In this document: in pieces, positions 15,385-22,811 of the stretch | Layout of the letters: each line of letters begins with the position of its first letter | How positions within the stretch are numbered: the stretch's first letter is position 1 | Assembly: GCA_964559845.1 (NCBI GenBank) | Contig: CAZLJF010000021.1 | Span: 1-30,346 of the forward strand | Reading direction: 5' to 3' | From: WSZY01 sp964559845 | GTDB lineage: Bacteria > Pseudomonadota > Zetaproteobacteria > Mariprofundales > Mariprofundaceae | DNA length: 30,346 nt | Translations under genes and position numbers: made by a program | The notes under the pieces: model-generated | Database searches by the model: none | What the model was told of the DNA's origin: nothing | What the model saw: only the letters and a program-made list of their open reading frames with translations

Positions 15385-15714
15385 TCAGTTTTTGCTGTTT
15401 GTAAAAGGAGCAAGCAGTTCGGCCAGCTCACCGGACTCGTTCATTTCGGTTACAATATCGCAGCCGCCAATGAATTCAGCCTTGACATAGAGCTGCGGGA
15501 TAGTTGGCCAGTCCGAATAAACCTTGATACCTTCGCGCACAGCCGGATCAAGCAGTACATTCACAGCTGTATAGGTGACGCCATGGTGATCAAGGATTGC
15601 GGCAACCTTTTGTGAGAAACCACATTGTGGAAACTGGGGAGTGCCTTTCATAAACAGAACGATATCCTGTTCATGAACAAGTCTGTCAATCTGCTTCTGA
15701 ACTGTGTCGCTCAT
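15385..15714 (-). CDS. grxD: Monothiol glutaredoxin (Grx4 type)
   Basis: This 109-residue protein has the monothiol CGFS active site at 31-34, preceded by the V-L-F-M-K-G-T-P-Q-F-P-Q segment and followed by the T-I-P-Q-L-Y-V motif with the cis-Pro. CGFS glutaredoxins bind a 2Fe-2S cluster with glutathione and pass it on or sense iron status. Many pair with BolA proteins. Here the bolA-family gene lies only 9 bp upstream on the same strand, strongly supporting a Grx-BolA partnership. Its stop is followed directly by the rpoN promoter. Confidence 0.95.
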   Translation of the reverse strand: MSDTVQKQIDRLVHEQDIVLFMKGTPQFPQCGFSQKVAAILDHHGVTYTAVNVLLDPAVREGIKVYSDWPTIPQLYVKAEFIGGCDIVTEMNESGELAELLAPFTNSKN

Positions 15715-15723
15715 ATCGACTCC

Positions 15724-15957
15724 TTATTCTGTCCGTGTTTTCAGGGCGAGTGCATGGATGGCTTCACGCATATGTTCACCGAGAGCCGCATAAACCATCT
15801 GGTGCTGTGCAATACGGGATTTGCCGGCGAAGCTCGGTGAAACAACCTCCATCTCAAAATGGTCGTCGCCAGAGAATAGTTTCACCTCAACCTTTGCATC
15901 CGGGATATGGGCAAGCACAAGCCTGCGCAGATGGTCGGGATTGATGTCGTTTGCCAT
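15724..15957 (-). CDS. BolA family protein
   Basis: This 77-residue protein fits the short BolA/IbaG type. It has an L-F-S-G-D-D-H-F-E-M-E-V-V-S-P-S-F-A-G-K-S strand-loop pattern and the conserved R-I-A-Q-H-Q-M-V-Y segment, whose His can ligate a shared iron-sulfur cluster. GGGAAG serves as ribosome site. BolA proteins form a complex with CGFS glutaredoxins for Fe-S trafficking, and grxD follows after 9 bp. The gene starts only 25 bp after the 3' end of a tRNA on the same strand, so the tRNA and this gene probably share a primary transcript. Confidence 0.9.
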   Translation of the reverse strand: MANDINPDHLRRLVLAHIPDAKVEVKLFSGDDHFEMEVVSPSFAGKSRIAQHQMVYAALGEHMREAIHALALKTRTE

Positions 15958-15982
15958 AATATACTTCCCGTATTGCCAAAAA

Positions 15983-16059
15983 TGGTGGGCCCACCAGGAC
16001 TCGAACCTGGAACCAACCGGTTATGAGCCGGTAGCGCTAACCAATTGCGCCATGGGCCC
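15983..16059 (-). tRNA. tRNA with CAU anticodon, probably tRNA-Ile2
   Basis: A complete 77-nt cloverleaf with encoded CCA is read on the minus strand. It has acceptor GGGCCCA/TGGGCCC, D stem GCGC, anticodon stem ACCGG/CCGGT around CTCATAA, and T arm CCAGG-TTCGAGT-CCTGG. The anticodon CAU allows Met or lysidine-modified Ile2. The acceptor has C4-G69 and C5-G68 pairs, which favour recognition by TilS, and it lacks the mismatched 1-72 pair of an initiator. I therefore prefer Ile2 over elongator Met, but a sequence comparison is needed to settle it. Confidence 0.9.
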
Positions 16060-16069
16060 GGGGCTGCGC

Positions 16070-16098
16070 ACCATACTGCGATACCTTTTGCGAGGCAA
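16070..16098 (-). promoter_or_regulatory. Promoter of the tRNA (and probably bolA-grxD)
   Basis: On the minus strand TTGCCT (16093-16098) and TATGGT (16070-16075) lie 17 bp apart. A GC-rich stretch (GCGCAGCCCC) follows between the -10 box and the mature tRNA, resembling the discriminator of stringently controlled stable-RNA promoters. Confidence 0.5.
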
Positions 16099-16152
16099 AC
16101 CTATCTAACATAGGGTGTGCCAACTTAAAAAGAGATAGTGATAACAAAACAT

Positions 16153-17448
16153 ATGAAATTCAAAGAACTTAACCTTGCCGAACCGCTGAAGCGCGCCATT
16201 GATGAGATCGGCTATACCGAGCTGACGCCTGTGCAGGAGACAGCACTGCCATTGACACTGGCAGGTCGCGATGTGGCCGGACAGGGCCGCACCGGCACCG
16301 GCAAGACCGCCACATTTCTGATCACGGTGCTTAACAAACTGATCACCGAATCGCCCAAAAAGGGGCGTAAAAAGCATCATCCGCGCGCCCTGATCATTGC
16401 CCCGACCCGGGAGCTTGTGGTGCAGATTTCCGATGATGCAAAAAAACTTGCCAAGCATACCGGCCTGAAACTGCACACGGTGTTTGGTGGCGTAGACTAT
16501 GAGAAACAGCGTAAGGCCTTTGATGAAGGGGTCGATATCCTGATTGGCACGCCGGGGCGTCTGATCGATTATCTGAAGAAACGGTGCTACTCCCTTCGCC
16601 TCTGTGAAGTGCTGGTGCTTGATGAAGCGGATCGCATGTTTGATCTGGGCTTTATCAAGGATATCCGTTTTATGTTGCGCCGCCTGCCCAAGTACAATGA
16701 ACGTCAGTCGCTGATGTTTTCCGCCACACTCTCCCACCGTGTGCTGGAACTCGCCTATGAGCATATGAATGACCCGAAAAAGCTGCGTGCTGAAGAGGGA
16801 AGCCTGACGGCCGACGGTATCGAGGAATCGATGTATCACACGAGCATGGAGGAGAAGTTCCCGCTGCTTATACATCTGCTGCGTAAACAGAATGTGGAGC
16901 GCGGCATGATCTTCGTCAATCAGAAACGCACCGGGGAACGGGTAGCCCGAGACCTGGCCCGTTACGGCTTTGCAGTCGGCATTCTCTCCGGCGATGTGCG
17001 CCAGAAGAAGCGAATGCGGATTCTGAATGATTTCAGTGCCGGCAAACTGCATCTGCTTGTCGCCACCGATGTCGCCAGCCGTGGCTTGCACATTGATGGC
17101 GTCACCCATGTGTTTAATTATGACCTCCCGGATGAAGCCGAAAATTATGTACACCGGATTGGCCGTACCGCCCGTGCCGGCGCCAAAGGAACGGCTGTCT
17201 CATTTGCCTGCGAACACTTCTGCTTTGGTGTGCCGGATATTGAGGCCTATATCAAACGCTCCATTCCATTAAAGCATATCGAGCACGAATGGCTTGAGAT
17301 CGGGGAACCAGTGAAGCCTGATGCGGTCGCAGAGGGGATGGGCAGAGAGGACCGGGAGCAGCCGCGCCCGAATAGCGGCAAAAGCAAGTCAGGGCGTGCG
17401 GGCGGCAATAACCGGAACCGTCGCAGGCACTCATCCAGGCCGGGATAG
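16153..17448 (+). CDS. DEAD-box ATP-dependent RNA helicase, RhlB-like
   Basis: This 431-residue helicase has the Q motif (Gln28), Walker A GRTGTGKT (45-52), P-T-R-E-L, D-E-A-D at 157-160, S-A-T, and the C-terminal domain motifs T-D-V-A-S-R-G-L and H-R-I-G-R-T-A-R-A-G. The A-L-P-L-T-L-A-G-R-D-V-A-G-Q stretch before motif I is characteristic of RhlB. A basic, Gly/Arg/Asn-rich tail (about 400-431) probably binds RNA. A GTG five codons upstream (16138) is possible, but I chose the ATG because it begins the family-conserved part; neither has a well-spaced ribosome site. It is divergent from the tRNA-bolA unit. RhlB in E. coli works in the RNA degradosome. Confidence 0.9.
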   Translation: MKFKELNLAEPLKRAIDEIGYTELTPVQETALPLTLAGRDVAGQGRTGTGKTATFLITVLNKLITESPKKGRKKHHPRALIIAPTRELVVQISDDAKKLAKHTGLKLHTVFGGVDYEKQRKAFDEGVDILIGTPGRLIDYLKKRCYSLRLCEVLVLDEADRMFDLGFIKDIRFMLRRLPKYNERQSLMFSATLSHRVLELAYEHMNDPKKLRAEEGSLTADGIEESMYHTSMEEKFPLLIHLLRKQNVERGMIFVNQKRTGERVARDLARYGFAVGILSGDVRQKKRMRILNDFSAGKLHLLVATDVASRGLHIDGVTHVFNYDLPDEAENYVHRIGRTARAGAKGTAVSFACEHFCFGVPDIEAYIKRSIPLKHIEHEWLEIGEPVKPDAVAEGMGREDREQPRPNSGKSKSGRAGGNNRNRRRHSSRPG

Positions 17449-17549
17449 TTGTAGAACGAAACAGCCATGCTAATACCCTCCGTGCATGGATATGCGGCGG
17501 GCAAGTCAGGCAAAAGGCAGAAGTCTGTTTAGGATCAATTGAAGATCAA

Positions 17550-18659
17550 TTAATCCAGCGTTCTTAAAGCAAAGGAGAGCGCTTCCCCCGGCTCATCACC
17601 AAGGCAAAAAACGGTGTGCCATACGCAGTTCTCAAGATCGCGCTGGGGCATCAGCAGTAGATCGCCGGACTTCAGCATATAGCCGTAACCTCTATCAAAG
17701 AGGTGGCGGATAAACTCGGGACAACGATCCATCAACGCTTCGGAAAGCTCATGATCAAACTGATCCATATGGTCTGAGAGTACGGCGCGATCTTCGGCCA
17801 GTTTGCGCAGGGTCTTCCGGGCATCCATGTCGGGAAGCACCTTGCCAAGCGCGGCCTCTGATTCGGGGCGGGCGAGAAAATTCCGGATTTCATCAATCAG
17901 GACAGGCTTGGCAAGCGCCAGCCAGCCGGTTGAGCCGCTCATCTGTGCAAAGACAATCCCAAGATGACCGCGTTCCACATCATGGTGCATCTGGGCGCCG
18001 CCATTGGGGGCATTAAAATAGATGATACGTTCGGTATAGGCCGGTTTGGCATCAAGCATCGCAGTCAGCAAACGGTTCAGCTCCCGATGTTCGGTAATGG
18101 CTGCAGATTCGGGAAAGACTGCTTCGGTGATTTCCGAGGCGAGTATCTGACGTTCAGGATCGGCAGCCACATCTTCATACCCCTCCATGCCGAAAGAGAA
18201 ACGGAAGCGCATCGATGCATCATCATCATGGAAGGAGAGCCACGATGCCTTACACCACAGATCTTCTGCAACCACCTTGCCATCTTTTTCAGCATCAAAA
18301 AAGAGCTTCTCGATACACTGCTCGTCATGCTCCTCAAATACGGCAGCAACCAGCGGAAACTTTGGCCGCAGACGTTCAGCGTAAGGCATTCCTGAAAGTT
18401 GAACAGATAGCTCCTCTCCATTCAGGGTATTCTCCATCAGCCGGTGAGCCTGCCGAATATCGGCCTCATGATCTGACAGGGCATCTTTGAGGATGCCCGG
18501 CAGCATGATCGCCTCGTCACGATGCCATTTTGTTTTCACGGTTTCCGAATCCGGCATAGCCGGCCGTGCAGTTTCAGAAATCCAGCCAAGATCAAAGCCG
18601 CGACGAGTCAACTCCTTACGGTTTAAATCATGATCCTGACTGCCAAACCATTGAATCAT
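17550..18659 (-). CDS. Unrecognised protein with cupin/JmjC-like HxD...H signature
   Basis: I do not recognise this 369-residue protein by name. The C-terminal half has a pattern expected of a double-stranded beta-helix Fe(II) oxygenase. It shows a His-x-Asp pair at H225-x-D227 (M-H-H-D-V-E), then a strand ending in G-W-L-A-L, a G-D-L-L-L-M-P turn at 332-338 and a distal His348 (C-V-W-H-T-V-F). These are the spacings and companions of the metal ligands in JmjC/cupin hydroxylases, with a long helical insert (about 255-325) between them. The N-terminal half has no motif I can name. There is no signal peptide or membrane segment, so it should be cytosolic. It lies upstream of no obvious partner; lipA follows on the same strand further up but 45 bp away. 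The enzymatic call is inference. Confidence 0.6.
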   Translation of the reverse strand: MIQWFGSQDHDLNRKELTRRGFDLGWISETARPAMPDSETVKTKWHRDEAIMLPGILKDALSDHEADIRQAHRLMENTLNGEELSVQLSGMPYAERLRPKFPLVAAVFEEHDEQCIEKLFFDAEKDGKVVAEDLWCKASWLSFHDDDASMRFRFSFGMEGYEDVAADPERQILASEITEAVFPESAAITEHRELNRLLTAMLDAKPAYTERIIYFNAPNGGAQMHHDVERGHLGIVFAQMSGSTGWLALAKPVLIDEIRNFLARPESEAALGKVLPDMDARKTLRKLAEDRAVLSDHMDQFDHELSEALMDRCPEFIRHLFDRGYGYMLKSGDLLLMPQRDLENCVWHTVFCLGDEPGEALSFALRTLD

Positions 18660-18704
18660 CCCTGCCGTTCCTTTCTCCTGGAGTATAAAGTAAAAAAGCG
18701 CTTA

Positions 18705-19637
18705 TCAGCCGGATTTACGCAATTTCAAGGCTTTGAATATATCCTCGGCATGGAAGGATGAGCGCACCAGAGGCCCTGATGCCACCATGCCAAAGCCCTT
18801 CTTCTCGGCAATATATTTAAGCTCTTCAAACTCTTCAGGTGTCCAGTACTTCATCACCGGATGATGTTTCACACTTGGGCGCAGATACTGGCCAATGGTG
18901 AGAATATCGATGCCTGCCTCACGCATATCGTCGAGCACCTGCAGCACCTCATCGCGCTCCTCACCCAAGCCCACCATAATGCCGGACTTGGTGACTACAT
19001 TCGGATCCAGTTCCTTGGCGCGTTGCAGCAGCCTGAGCGAGGTGAAATAGCGTGCGCCGGGGCGAACCGAGCGGTAGAGGCGCGGCACCGTTTCAAGATT
19101 ATGGTTGAAGATATCCGGCTTTGCCTCGATGACAGTGTTAAGGCAAGTGGCCGCTTTGCGCTGGAAATCGGGTGTCAGCACTTCGATGGTCACATCCGGT
19201 GTGCGCTCCTTGATGGCGCGAATGGTGGCTGCATAGTGGGCGGCACCGCCATCGGTCAAATCATCGCGATCCACACTGGTAATGACGGCATGTTTCAGTC
19301 CCATCGCCTCCACAGCATCGGCGGTATGTCTCGGTTCATTTTCATCCAGCGGATCGGGGCGACCAGTCTCGACATCACAAAATGCACAGGTGCGCGTGCA
19401 GACCCGGCCAAGAATCATGAAGGTGGCTGAACCATGCTTCCAGCACTCGCCAATATTGGGGCAGCTCGCCTCCTCACAGACGGTGTTCAGCTTTTTGTCG
19501 CGCATCAGCTTGACCAGCTGGCGGTACTCGGGCGATGTCGGCGCCTTCACCTTCAGCCATGATGGCTTGCCTGCCATTGGCTGTTCTTCACCTGTGCTGC
19601 CCGGGGCGACCTGGATGGAGATCACTTTTCTGCTCAT
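18705..19637 (-). CDS. lipA: Lipoyl synthase
   Basis: This radical-SAM enzyme inserts two sulfurs into octanoyl groups on lipoyl domains. With the ATG at 19637 it has 310 residues. The auxiliary-cluster cysteines are at 54, 59 and 65 (C-E-E-A-S-C-P-N-I-G-E-C) and the radical-SAM CxxxCxxC at 80, 84 and 87 (C-T-R-T-C-A-F-C). The C-terminal R-S-S-F-H-A-E-D supplies the Ser ligand of the auxiliary cluster. The start is uncertain: an internal ATG at 19577 has a better ribosome site (AGGTGAAG), and a longer frame to 19736 is improbable. Its product serves pyruvate dehydrogenase, whose E1 alpha gene is at the right end of the window. No lipB is seen. Confidence 0.95.
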   Translation of the reverse strand: MSRKVISIQVAPGSTGEEQPMAGKPSWLKVKAPTSPEYRQLVKLMRDKKLNTVCEEASCPNIGECWKHGSATFMILGRVCTRTCAFCDVETGRPDPLDENEPRHTADAVEAMGLKHAVITSVDRDDLTDGGAAHYAATIRAIKERTPDVTIEVLTPDFQRKAATCLNTVIEAKPDIFNHNLETVPRLYRSVRPGARYFTSLRLLQRAKELDPNVVTKSGIMVGLGEERDEVLQVLDDMREAGIDILTIGQYLRPSVKHHPVMKYWTPEEFEELKYIAEKKGFGMVASGPLVRSSFHAEDIFKALKLRKSG

Positions 19638-19863
19638 GCGGCGAAGTTTACTGATAAGATGGTTCCAGCGCACGAAGCAATCCACGAGGAATAAAATTTC
19701 ATCCCGTTTGCAGGTGTGTTGAGCCACCTGGCACAAAGTGGCGCCGGAATAATATCCCTGTTTTACATATATGTCCGTTTTGGAACGAATTATACCATGC
19801 CTGCGGACACACCTTGAAGCAGGAGAGGGTCTGCTGCAGGTTAAAATAGTCTAGAATAGGCGT

Positions 19864-20079
19864 ATGGATGAATCACTGATGATCATATTTTATGTTGTTT
19901 ACGCCATTGCAGCCCTGTTGCTGTTATGGGTGGTGATCCAGGGCGTGATGAAGGGTCATGACATCAAGCGAATCGGTAAGGATTTAATCAGGCCGGTGAG
20001 CATGGTGATCGGTTCGCTTGTTTTATGGTATGTCTATATTTCGCTGTCAGGCATGCTGAAAGAGATATTTCAGTTCTAG
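19864..20079 (+). CDS. Small two-helix membrane protein
   Basis: This 71-residue protein has two likely transmembrane helices (about 7-28 and 46-65) joined by a short basic loop (K-G-H-D-I-K-R-I-G-K-D-L). It is not recognised as any family. The composition is strongly membrane-protein-like, and the ATG has a weak GGCG-type ribosome site. The stop codon overlaps the stop of the convergent gene at 20076: the bases CTAG (20076-20079) contain both TAG codons. It is probably real, but short. Confidence 0.55.
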   Translation: MDESLMIIFYVVYAIAALLLLWVVIQGVMKGHDIKRIGKDLIRPVSMVIGSLVLWYVYISLSGMLKEIFQF

Positions 20080-20441
20080 CTACTGACATCCGCCTCTGCA
20101 CCTTCCGGGTACATCTCTTTACCTTCATAGAGGCGAACCCAGCCTTTAATGATGCGATAGATGACCCAGACCGTATTGGCAAACAGGATACCGAAACCTA
20201 CGACAAAAACGATTGTCAGATAACCCAGCAAAGTCCATAAAAGGCCAAACCAGAAGGTGCGGATTTGCCAATAGAAGTGCGTGCCGATCCATGTGCCGGC
20301 CACTTCATCCCGGCGGATATAATTCAGGATGATGGCGGCGATAAAGGCAATACCTGTAAACAGGCCCAGTGCCTGAAGCGCATAAACAATGGTTGCCAGA
20401 TTTTTGTGGCCATTGCTGGCGTGCGGTAGCGGCTCGTTCAT
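20076..20441 (-). CDS. Conserved small integral membrane protein (DUF4870-like)
   Basis: This 121-residue protein has three to four hydrophobic segments (about 15-41, 60-78 and 75-98) and a polar C-terminal tail. The N-terminal A-x-I-V-Y-A-L-Q-A-L-G-L-F-T-G-I-A-F-I-A segment and the I-R-R-D-E-V-A-G-T-W-I-G-T-H-F-Y-W-Q-I-R-T-F-W loop resemble small DUF4870-like proteobacterial membrane proteins. GGAGAAG precedes the ATG. No function is known to me. It sits downstream of the groEL terminator on the same strand and ends tail-to-tail with the gene at 19864. Confidence 0.75.
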   Translation of the reverse strand: MNEPLPHASNGHKNLATIVYALQALGLFTGIAFIAAIILNYIRRDEVAGTWIGTHFYWQIRTFWFGLLWTLLGYLTIVFVVGFGILFANTVWVIYRIIKGWVRLYEGKEMYPEGAEADVSS

Positions 20442-20501
20442 TACTTCTCCAGAGCGTAAGCGTATATTACTTTACCCTGGCTTTAAATAAGAGCCCCAAA
20501 C

Positions 20502-20532
20502 AAAAAAGGGCAGCTCGTAAGAGCCACCCTTT
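20502..20532 (-). terminator. Rho-independent terminator of groESL
   Basis: On the minus strand AAAGGGTGGCTC (20521-20532) pairs with GAGCTGCCCTTT (20505-20516) around a 4-nt loop, with only two G-T wobbles in 12 bp. A T6 run (20502-20507) forms the end of the stem and tail. It lies about 85 bp after the groEL stop. Confidence 0.85.
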
Positions 20533-20569
20533 GTTGTACAACGCTATGTTGCCGTATGATGTAATTCCA

Positions 20570-20614
20570 GCCATGCATGGCCGGTAAATCAGCAGTGCAT
20601 ATGCACGACTGATT
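20570..20614. other. Stacked palindromes between the groEL stop and its terminator
   Basis: GTGCAT-ATGCAC (20595-20606) is a perfect palindrome enclosed by AATCAG (20587-20592) and CTGATT (20609-20614), giving a long hairpin 2 bp after the groEL stop. A second perfect palindrome, GCCATGCATGGC, follows at 20570-20581. They may act as mRNA 3'-end stabilising structures. Confidence 0.45.
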
Positions 20615-20616
20615 CC

Positions 20617-22251
20617 TTACATCATGCCGCCCATGCCGCCCATGTCGCCACCGCCGGCCGCAGCGGGTGCTTCCGGCTTCGGAAGCTCGGCAACCATCGC
20701 TTCAGTGGTGATCAGAAGACCTGCAATGGATGCAGCATGCTGCAATGCAGAGCGTGTTACCTTGGTCGGGTCAATGACACCCATCTTCACCAGGTCGCCA
20801 TACTCTTCAGTATGTGCGTTGAAGCCATAGTGGCCCTCGTTGTTTGCAACCTCATTGACCACAACAGAGGCTTCGCCGCCGCCGTTGGATACGATCTGGC
20901 GCAGAGGCTCTTCAACCGCACGCTTTACAATGTTCACGCCGGTATCCTGATCGTGGTTGTCACCACTTACGTTTTCAAGTGCAGTACGTGCACGGATCAG
21001 CGCAACACCGCCGCCGGCAACAATGCCCTCCTCAACCGCAGCACGGGTTGCGTGCAGGGCATCTTCCACACGGTCCTTCTTCTCTTTCATGGCTACTTCA
21101 GTTGCAGCGCCGACCTTAATCACAGCAACACCGCCAGCCAGTTTGGCTACGCGCTCCTGCAATTTTTCCTTATCGTAGTCGGAAGTGGAGTCTTCGATCT
21201 GCTTGCGGATCAGGTTCACGCGTGCTTCGATATCCTCCTTCGCACCGGAGCCATCCACAATGGTGGTGGTATCCTTGCTGATACGTACAGAGCCGGCAAC
21301 ACCCAGGTCTTCAAGGGTGACATTTTCCAGCTTCAAGCCGAGATCTTCAGAGATCACCTTACCGTTGGTCAGAATCGCCATATCTTCCAGCATCGCCTTG
21401 CGACGGTCACCGAAGCCGGGCGCCTTGACAGCAGCAACAGTCATAACGCCGCGCATCTTGTTAACCACCAGTGTTGCCAGCGCCTCGCCTTCAATGTCTT
21501 CGGCAATAATCAGCAGAGGCTTGCCGGAACGTGCCACCGCTTCCAGTACAGGCAGCAGGTCGCGCATGTTGGAGATCTTCTTCTCAAACAGCAGAATATA
21601 TGGATCCTGCAGTTCGCACTCCATACGGTCGGCGTTGGTGACGAAGTATGGAGAGAGGTAACCGCGGTCAAACTGCATGCCTTCAACCACATCCAGTTCT
21701 GTTTGAAGGCCTTTCGCCTCTTCCACAGTGATTACACCCTCCTTGCCGACCTTGTCCATGGCCTCAGCAATGATCTGGCCGATTTCAGTATCGCCGTTGG
21801 CAGAAATGGTGCCCACCTGAGCAATCTCGTCCCGGTTTTTCACCTCGTTAGAGAGTTTTGCCAGCTCTTTAACAACAATATCGACCGCCTTGTCGATACC
21901 GCGCTTCAGATCCATCGGGTTCATACCGGCAGCAACAGCCTTCACACCCTCTTTGGCAATCGACTGGGCCAGTACGGTTGCCGTGGTGGTGCCGTCACCT
22001 GCGATATCCGCAGTTTTGGAAGCCACCTCCTTGACCATCTGTGCGCCCATGTTCTCGAACTTGTCTTCCAGCTCGATCTCCTTGGCAACAGAGACACCAT
22101 CCTTGGTGATGGTGGGTGCGCCCCAGGATTTGTCGAGAACCACATTACGGCCTTTCGGACCCAATGTTACTTTTACAGCGTCAGCAAGCTTGTTGACGCC
22201 GGTCATCATCTTGGCGCGTGCGTCTTCGCCGAATTGAATGTCTTTAGCCAT
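20617..22251 (-). CDS. groEL: 60-kDa chaperonin GroEL
   Basis: This 544-residue chaperonin forms the double-ring folding chamber with GroES. The ATP-binding T-L-G-P-K-G-R-N-V motif (30-38), the G-D-G-T-T-T-A-T-V-L motif (86-95), the apical domain and the flexible C-terminal G-G-M-G-G-M-M tail are all intact. Length and conservation are normal. It is the second gene of the groES-groEL operon, expressed from the CIRCE-controlled promoter region. Three hairpins lie in the 140-bp spacer before it. AAGGAGAAA is its ribosome site. A 530-codon open frame on the opposite strand is a codon-bias shadow. Confidence 0.99.
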   Translation of the reverse strand: MAKDIQFGEDARAKMMTGVNKLADAVKVTLGPKGRNVVLDKSWGAPTITKDGVSVAKEIELEDKFENMGAQMVKEVASKTADIAGDGTTTATVLAQSIAKEGVKAVAAGMNPMDLKRGIDKAVDIVVKELAKLSNEVKNRDEIAQVGTISANGDTEIGQIIAEAMDKVGKEGVITVEEAKGLQTELDVVEGMQFDRGYLSPYFVTNADRMECELQDPYILLFEKKISNMRDLLPVLEAVARSGKPLLIIAEDIEGEALATLVVNKMRGVMTVAAVKAPGFGDRRKAMLEDMAILTNGKVISEDLGLKLENVTLEDLGVAGSVRISKDTTTIVDGSGAKEDIEARVNLIRKQIEDSTSDYDKEKLQERVAKLAGGVAVIKVGAATEVAMKEKKDRVEDALHATRAAVEEGIVAGGGVALIRARTALENVSGDNHDQDTGVNIVKRAVEEPLRQIVSNGGGEASVVVNEVANNEGHYGFNAHTEEYGDLVKMGVIDPTKVTRSALQHAASIAGLLITTEAMVAELPKPEAPAAAGGGDMGGMGGMM

Positions 22252-22297
22252 TCTTATTTCTCCTTAGAAATATCTTTTAAACTTTCCGGATTCGCCA

Positions 22298-22311
22298 CCC
22301 CATGCGTGGGG
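22298..22311 (-). other. groES-groEL spacer hairpin 3
   Basis: CCCCA (22298-22302) and TGGGG (22307-22311) pair around TGCG. It is the hairpin nearest groEL, about 45 nt before its ATG. Confidence 0.4.
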
Positions 22312-22329
22312 CAAATCTCCGTAGCGTGA

Positions 22330-22357
22330 GGAAGTGGGAACTGCGTTTTCCACTTCC
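22330..22357 (-). other. groES-groEL spacer hairpin 2
   Basis: GGAAGTGG (22330-22337) and CCACTTCC (22350-22357) form a perfect 8-bp stem with a 12-nt loop. No T-run follows on the transcript, so it is not a terminator. Confidence 0.5.
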
Positions 22358-22363
22358 GTCCAG

Positions 22364-22388
22364 GCAAATGTTCAGGATGAACGTTTGC
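22364..22388 (-). other. groES-groEL spacer hairpin 1
   Basis: GCAAATGTTCA (22364-22374) pairs with TGAACGTTTGC (22378-22388) around a 3-nt loop with a single mismatch. It begins 3 bp after the groES stop codon. Confidence 0.5.
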
Positions 22389-22391
22389 GTA

Positions 22392-22685
22392 TCACTCAAT
22401 AACGCCGAGGATGTCATCCTCGCGCATCATCAAAAATGCTTCGCCGTCGAGCTTGATCTCGGTACCGGCATAAGTGGAGAAGATCACGGTATCCCCCTCT
22501 TTTACGTCCAACGGGCGAACATCACCGTTCTCCAGGCTTTTGCCTTTGCCGACTGCGATTACCTTGCCCTGAATAGGCTTCTCTTTTGCTGAATCCGGGA
22601 TGATGATGCCACCCGCAGATTTCTCTTCTTCGTCCAGACGGCGGACGATTACACGATCATGTAAAGGACGAACCTTTGTTGCCAT
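22392..22685 (-). CDS. groES: 10-kDa co-chaperonin GroES
   Basis: This 97-residue protein caps the GroEL chamber. The N-terminal R-P-L-H-D-R-V-I-V-R-R, the mobile loop with K-S-A-G-G-I-I-I-P-D (22-31) and the C-terminal D-D-I-L-G-V-I are the family hallmarks. Its ribosome site is GAAGGAGA. It is the first gene of the operon with groEL 140 bp downstream, a longer spacer than usual. Expression should respond to heat or unfolded protein through HrcA at the upstream CIRCE. Confidence 0.99.
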   Translation of the reverse strand: MATKVRPLHDRVIVRRLDEEEKSAGGIIIPDSAKEKPIQGKVIAVGKGKSLENGDVRPLDVKEGDTVIFSTYAGTEIKLDGEAFLMMREDDILGVIE

Positions 22686-22721
22686 CGTTGTTTCTCCTTC
22701 AAATTCAAGTCTTGAAACTGT

Positions 22722-22750
22722 TATATAGGAACCGGCGGATGCCGATTCAA
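22722..22750 (-). promoter_or_regulatory. groES promoter candidate, proximal
   Basis: On the minus strand TTGAAT (22745-22750) and TATATA (22722-22727) are 17 bp apart. It lies downstream of the CIRCE, so HrcA bound there would sit about 35 bp upstream of the -35 box rather than over the start site. Confidence 0.5.
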
Positions 22751-22784
22751 CCCCCTTAAGAGAGTTTTTGTTTACAAGAAGTTT

Positions 22785-22811
22785 TTAGCACTCTCGAAAA
22801 GGGAGTGCTAA
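22785..22811. promoter_or_regulatory. CIRCE operator (HrcA binding site)
   Basis: TTAGCACTC (22785-22793), nine spacer bases and GAGTGCTAA (22803-22811) match the CIRCE consensus perfectly in both arms and spacing. It lies about 100 bp upstream of the groES ATG. CIRCE is bound by the HrcA repressor, whose own activity depends on GroEL. No hrcA gene is in the window. Confidence 0.97.

Noticed and set aside
15821..16108. 95-codon plus-strand frame across the tRNA
   Set aside because: It contains the HQDSNLEPTGYEP-type peptide that results from translating the antisense of a tRNA, a known annotation artefact.
16105..17154. 349-codon open frame antisense to the DEAD-box helicase
   Set aside because: The helicase frame carries all family motifs; the antisense product shows none.
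17531..17555. Direct/inverted GATCAATT repeat at the end of the HxD...H gene as terminator
   Set aside because: The stem overlaps the stop codon, is AT-rich and has no T-run.
20737..22329. 530-codon open frame antisense to groEL
   Set aside because: It lies almost wholly inside a highly conserved gene and its peptide has no recognisable domain. Long antisense frames arise from groEL codon use.
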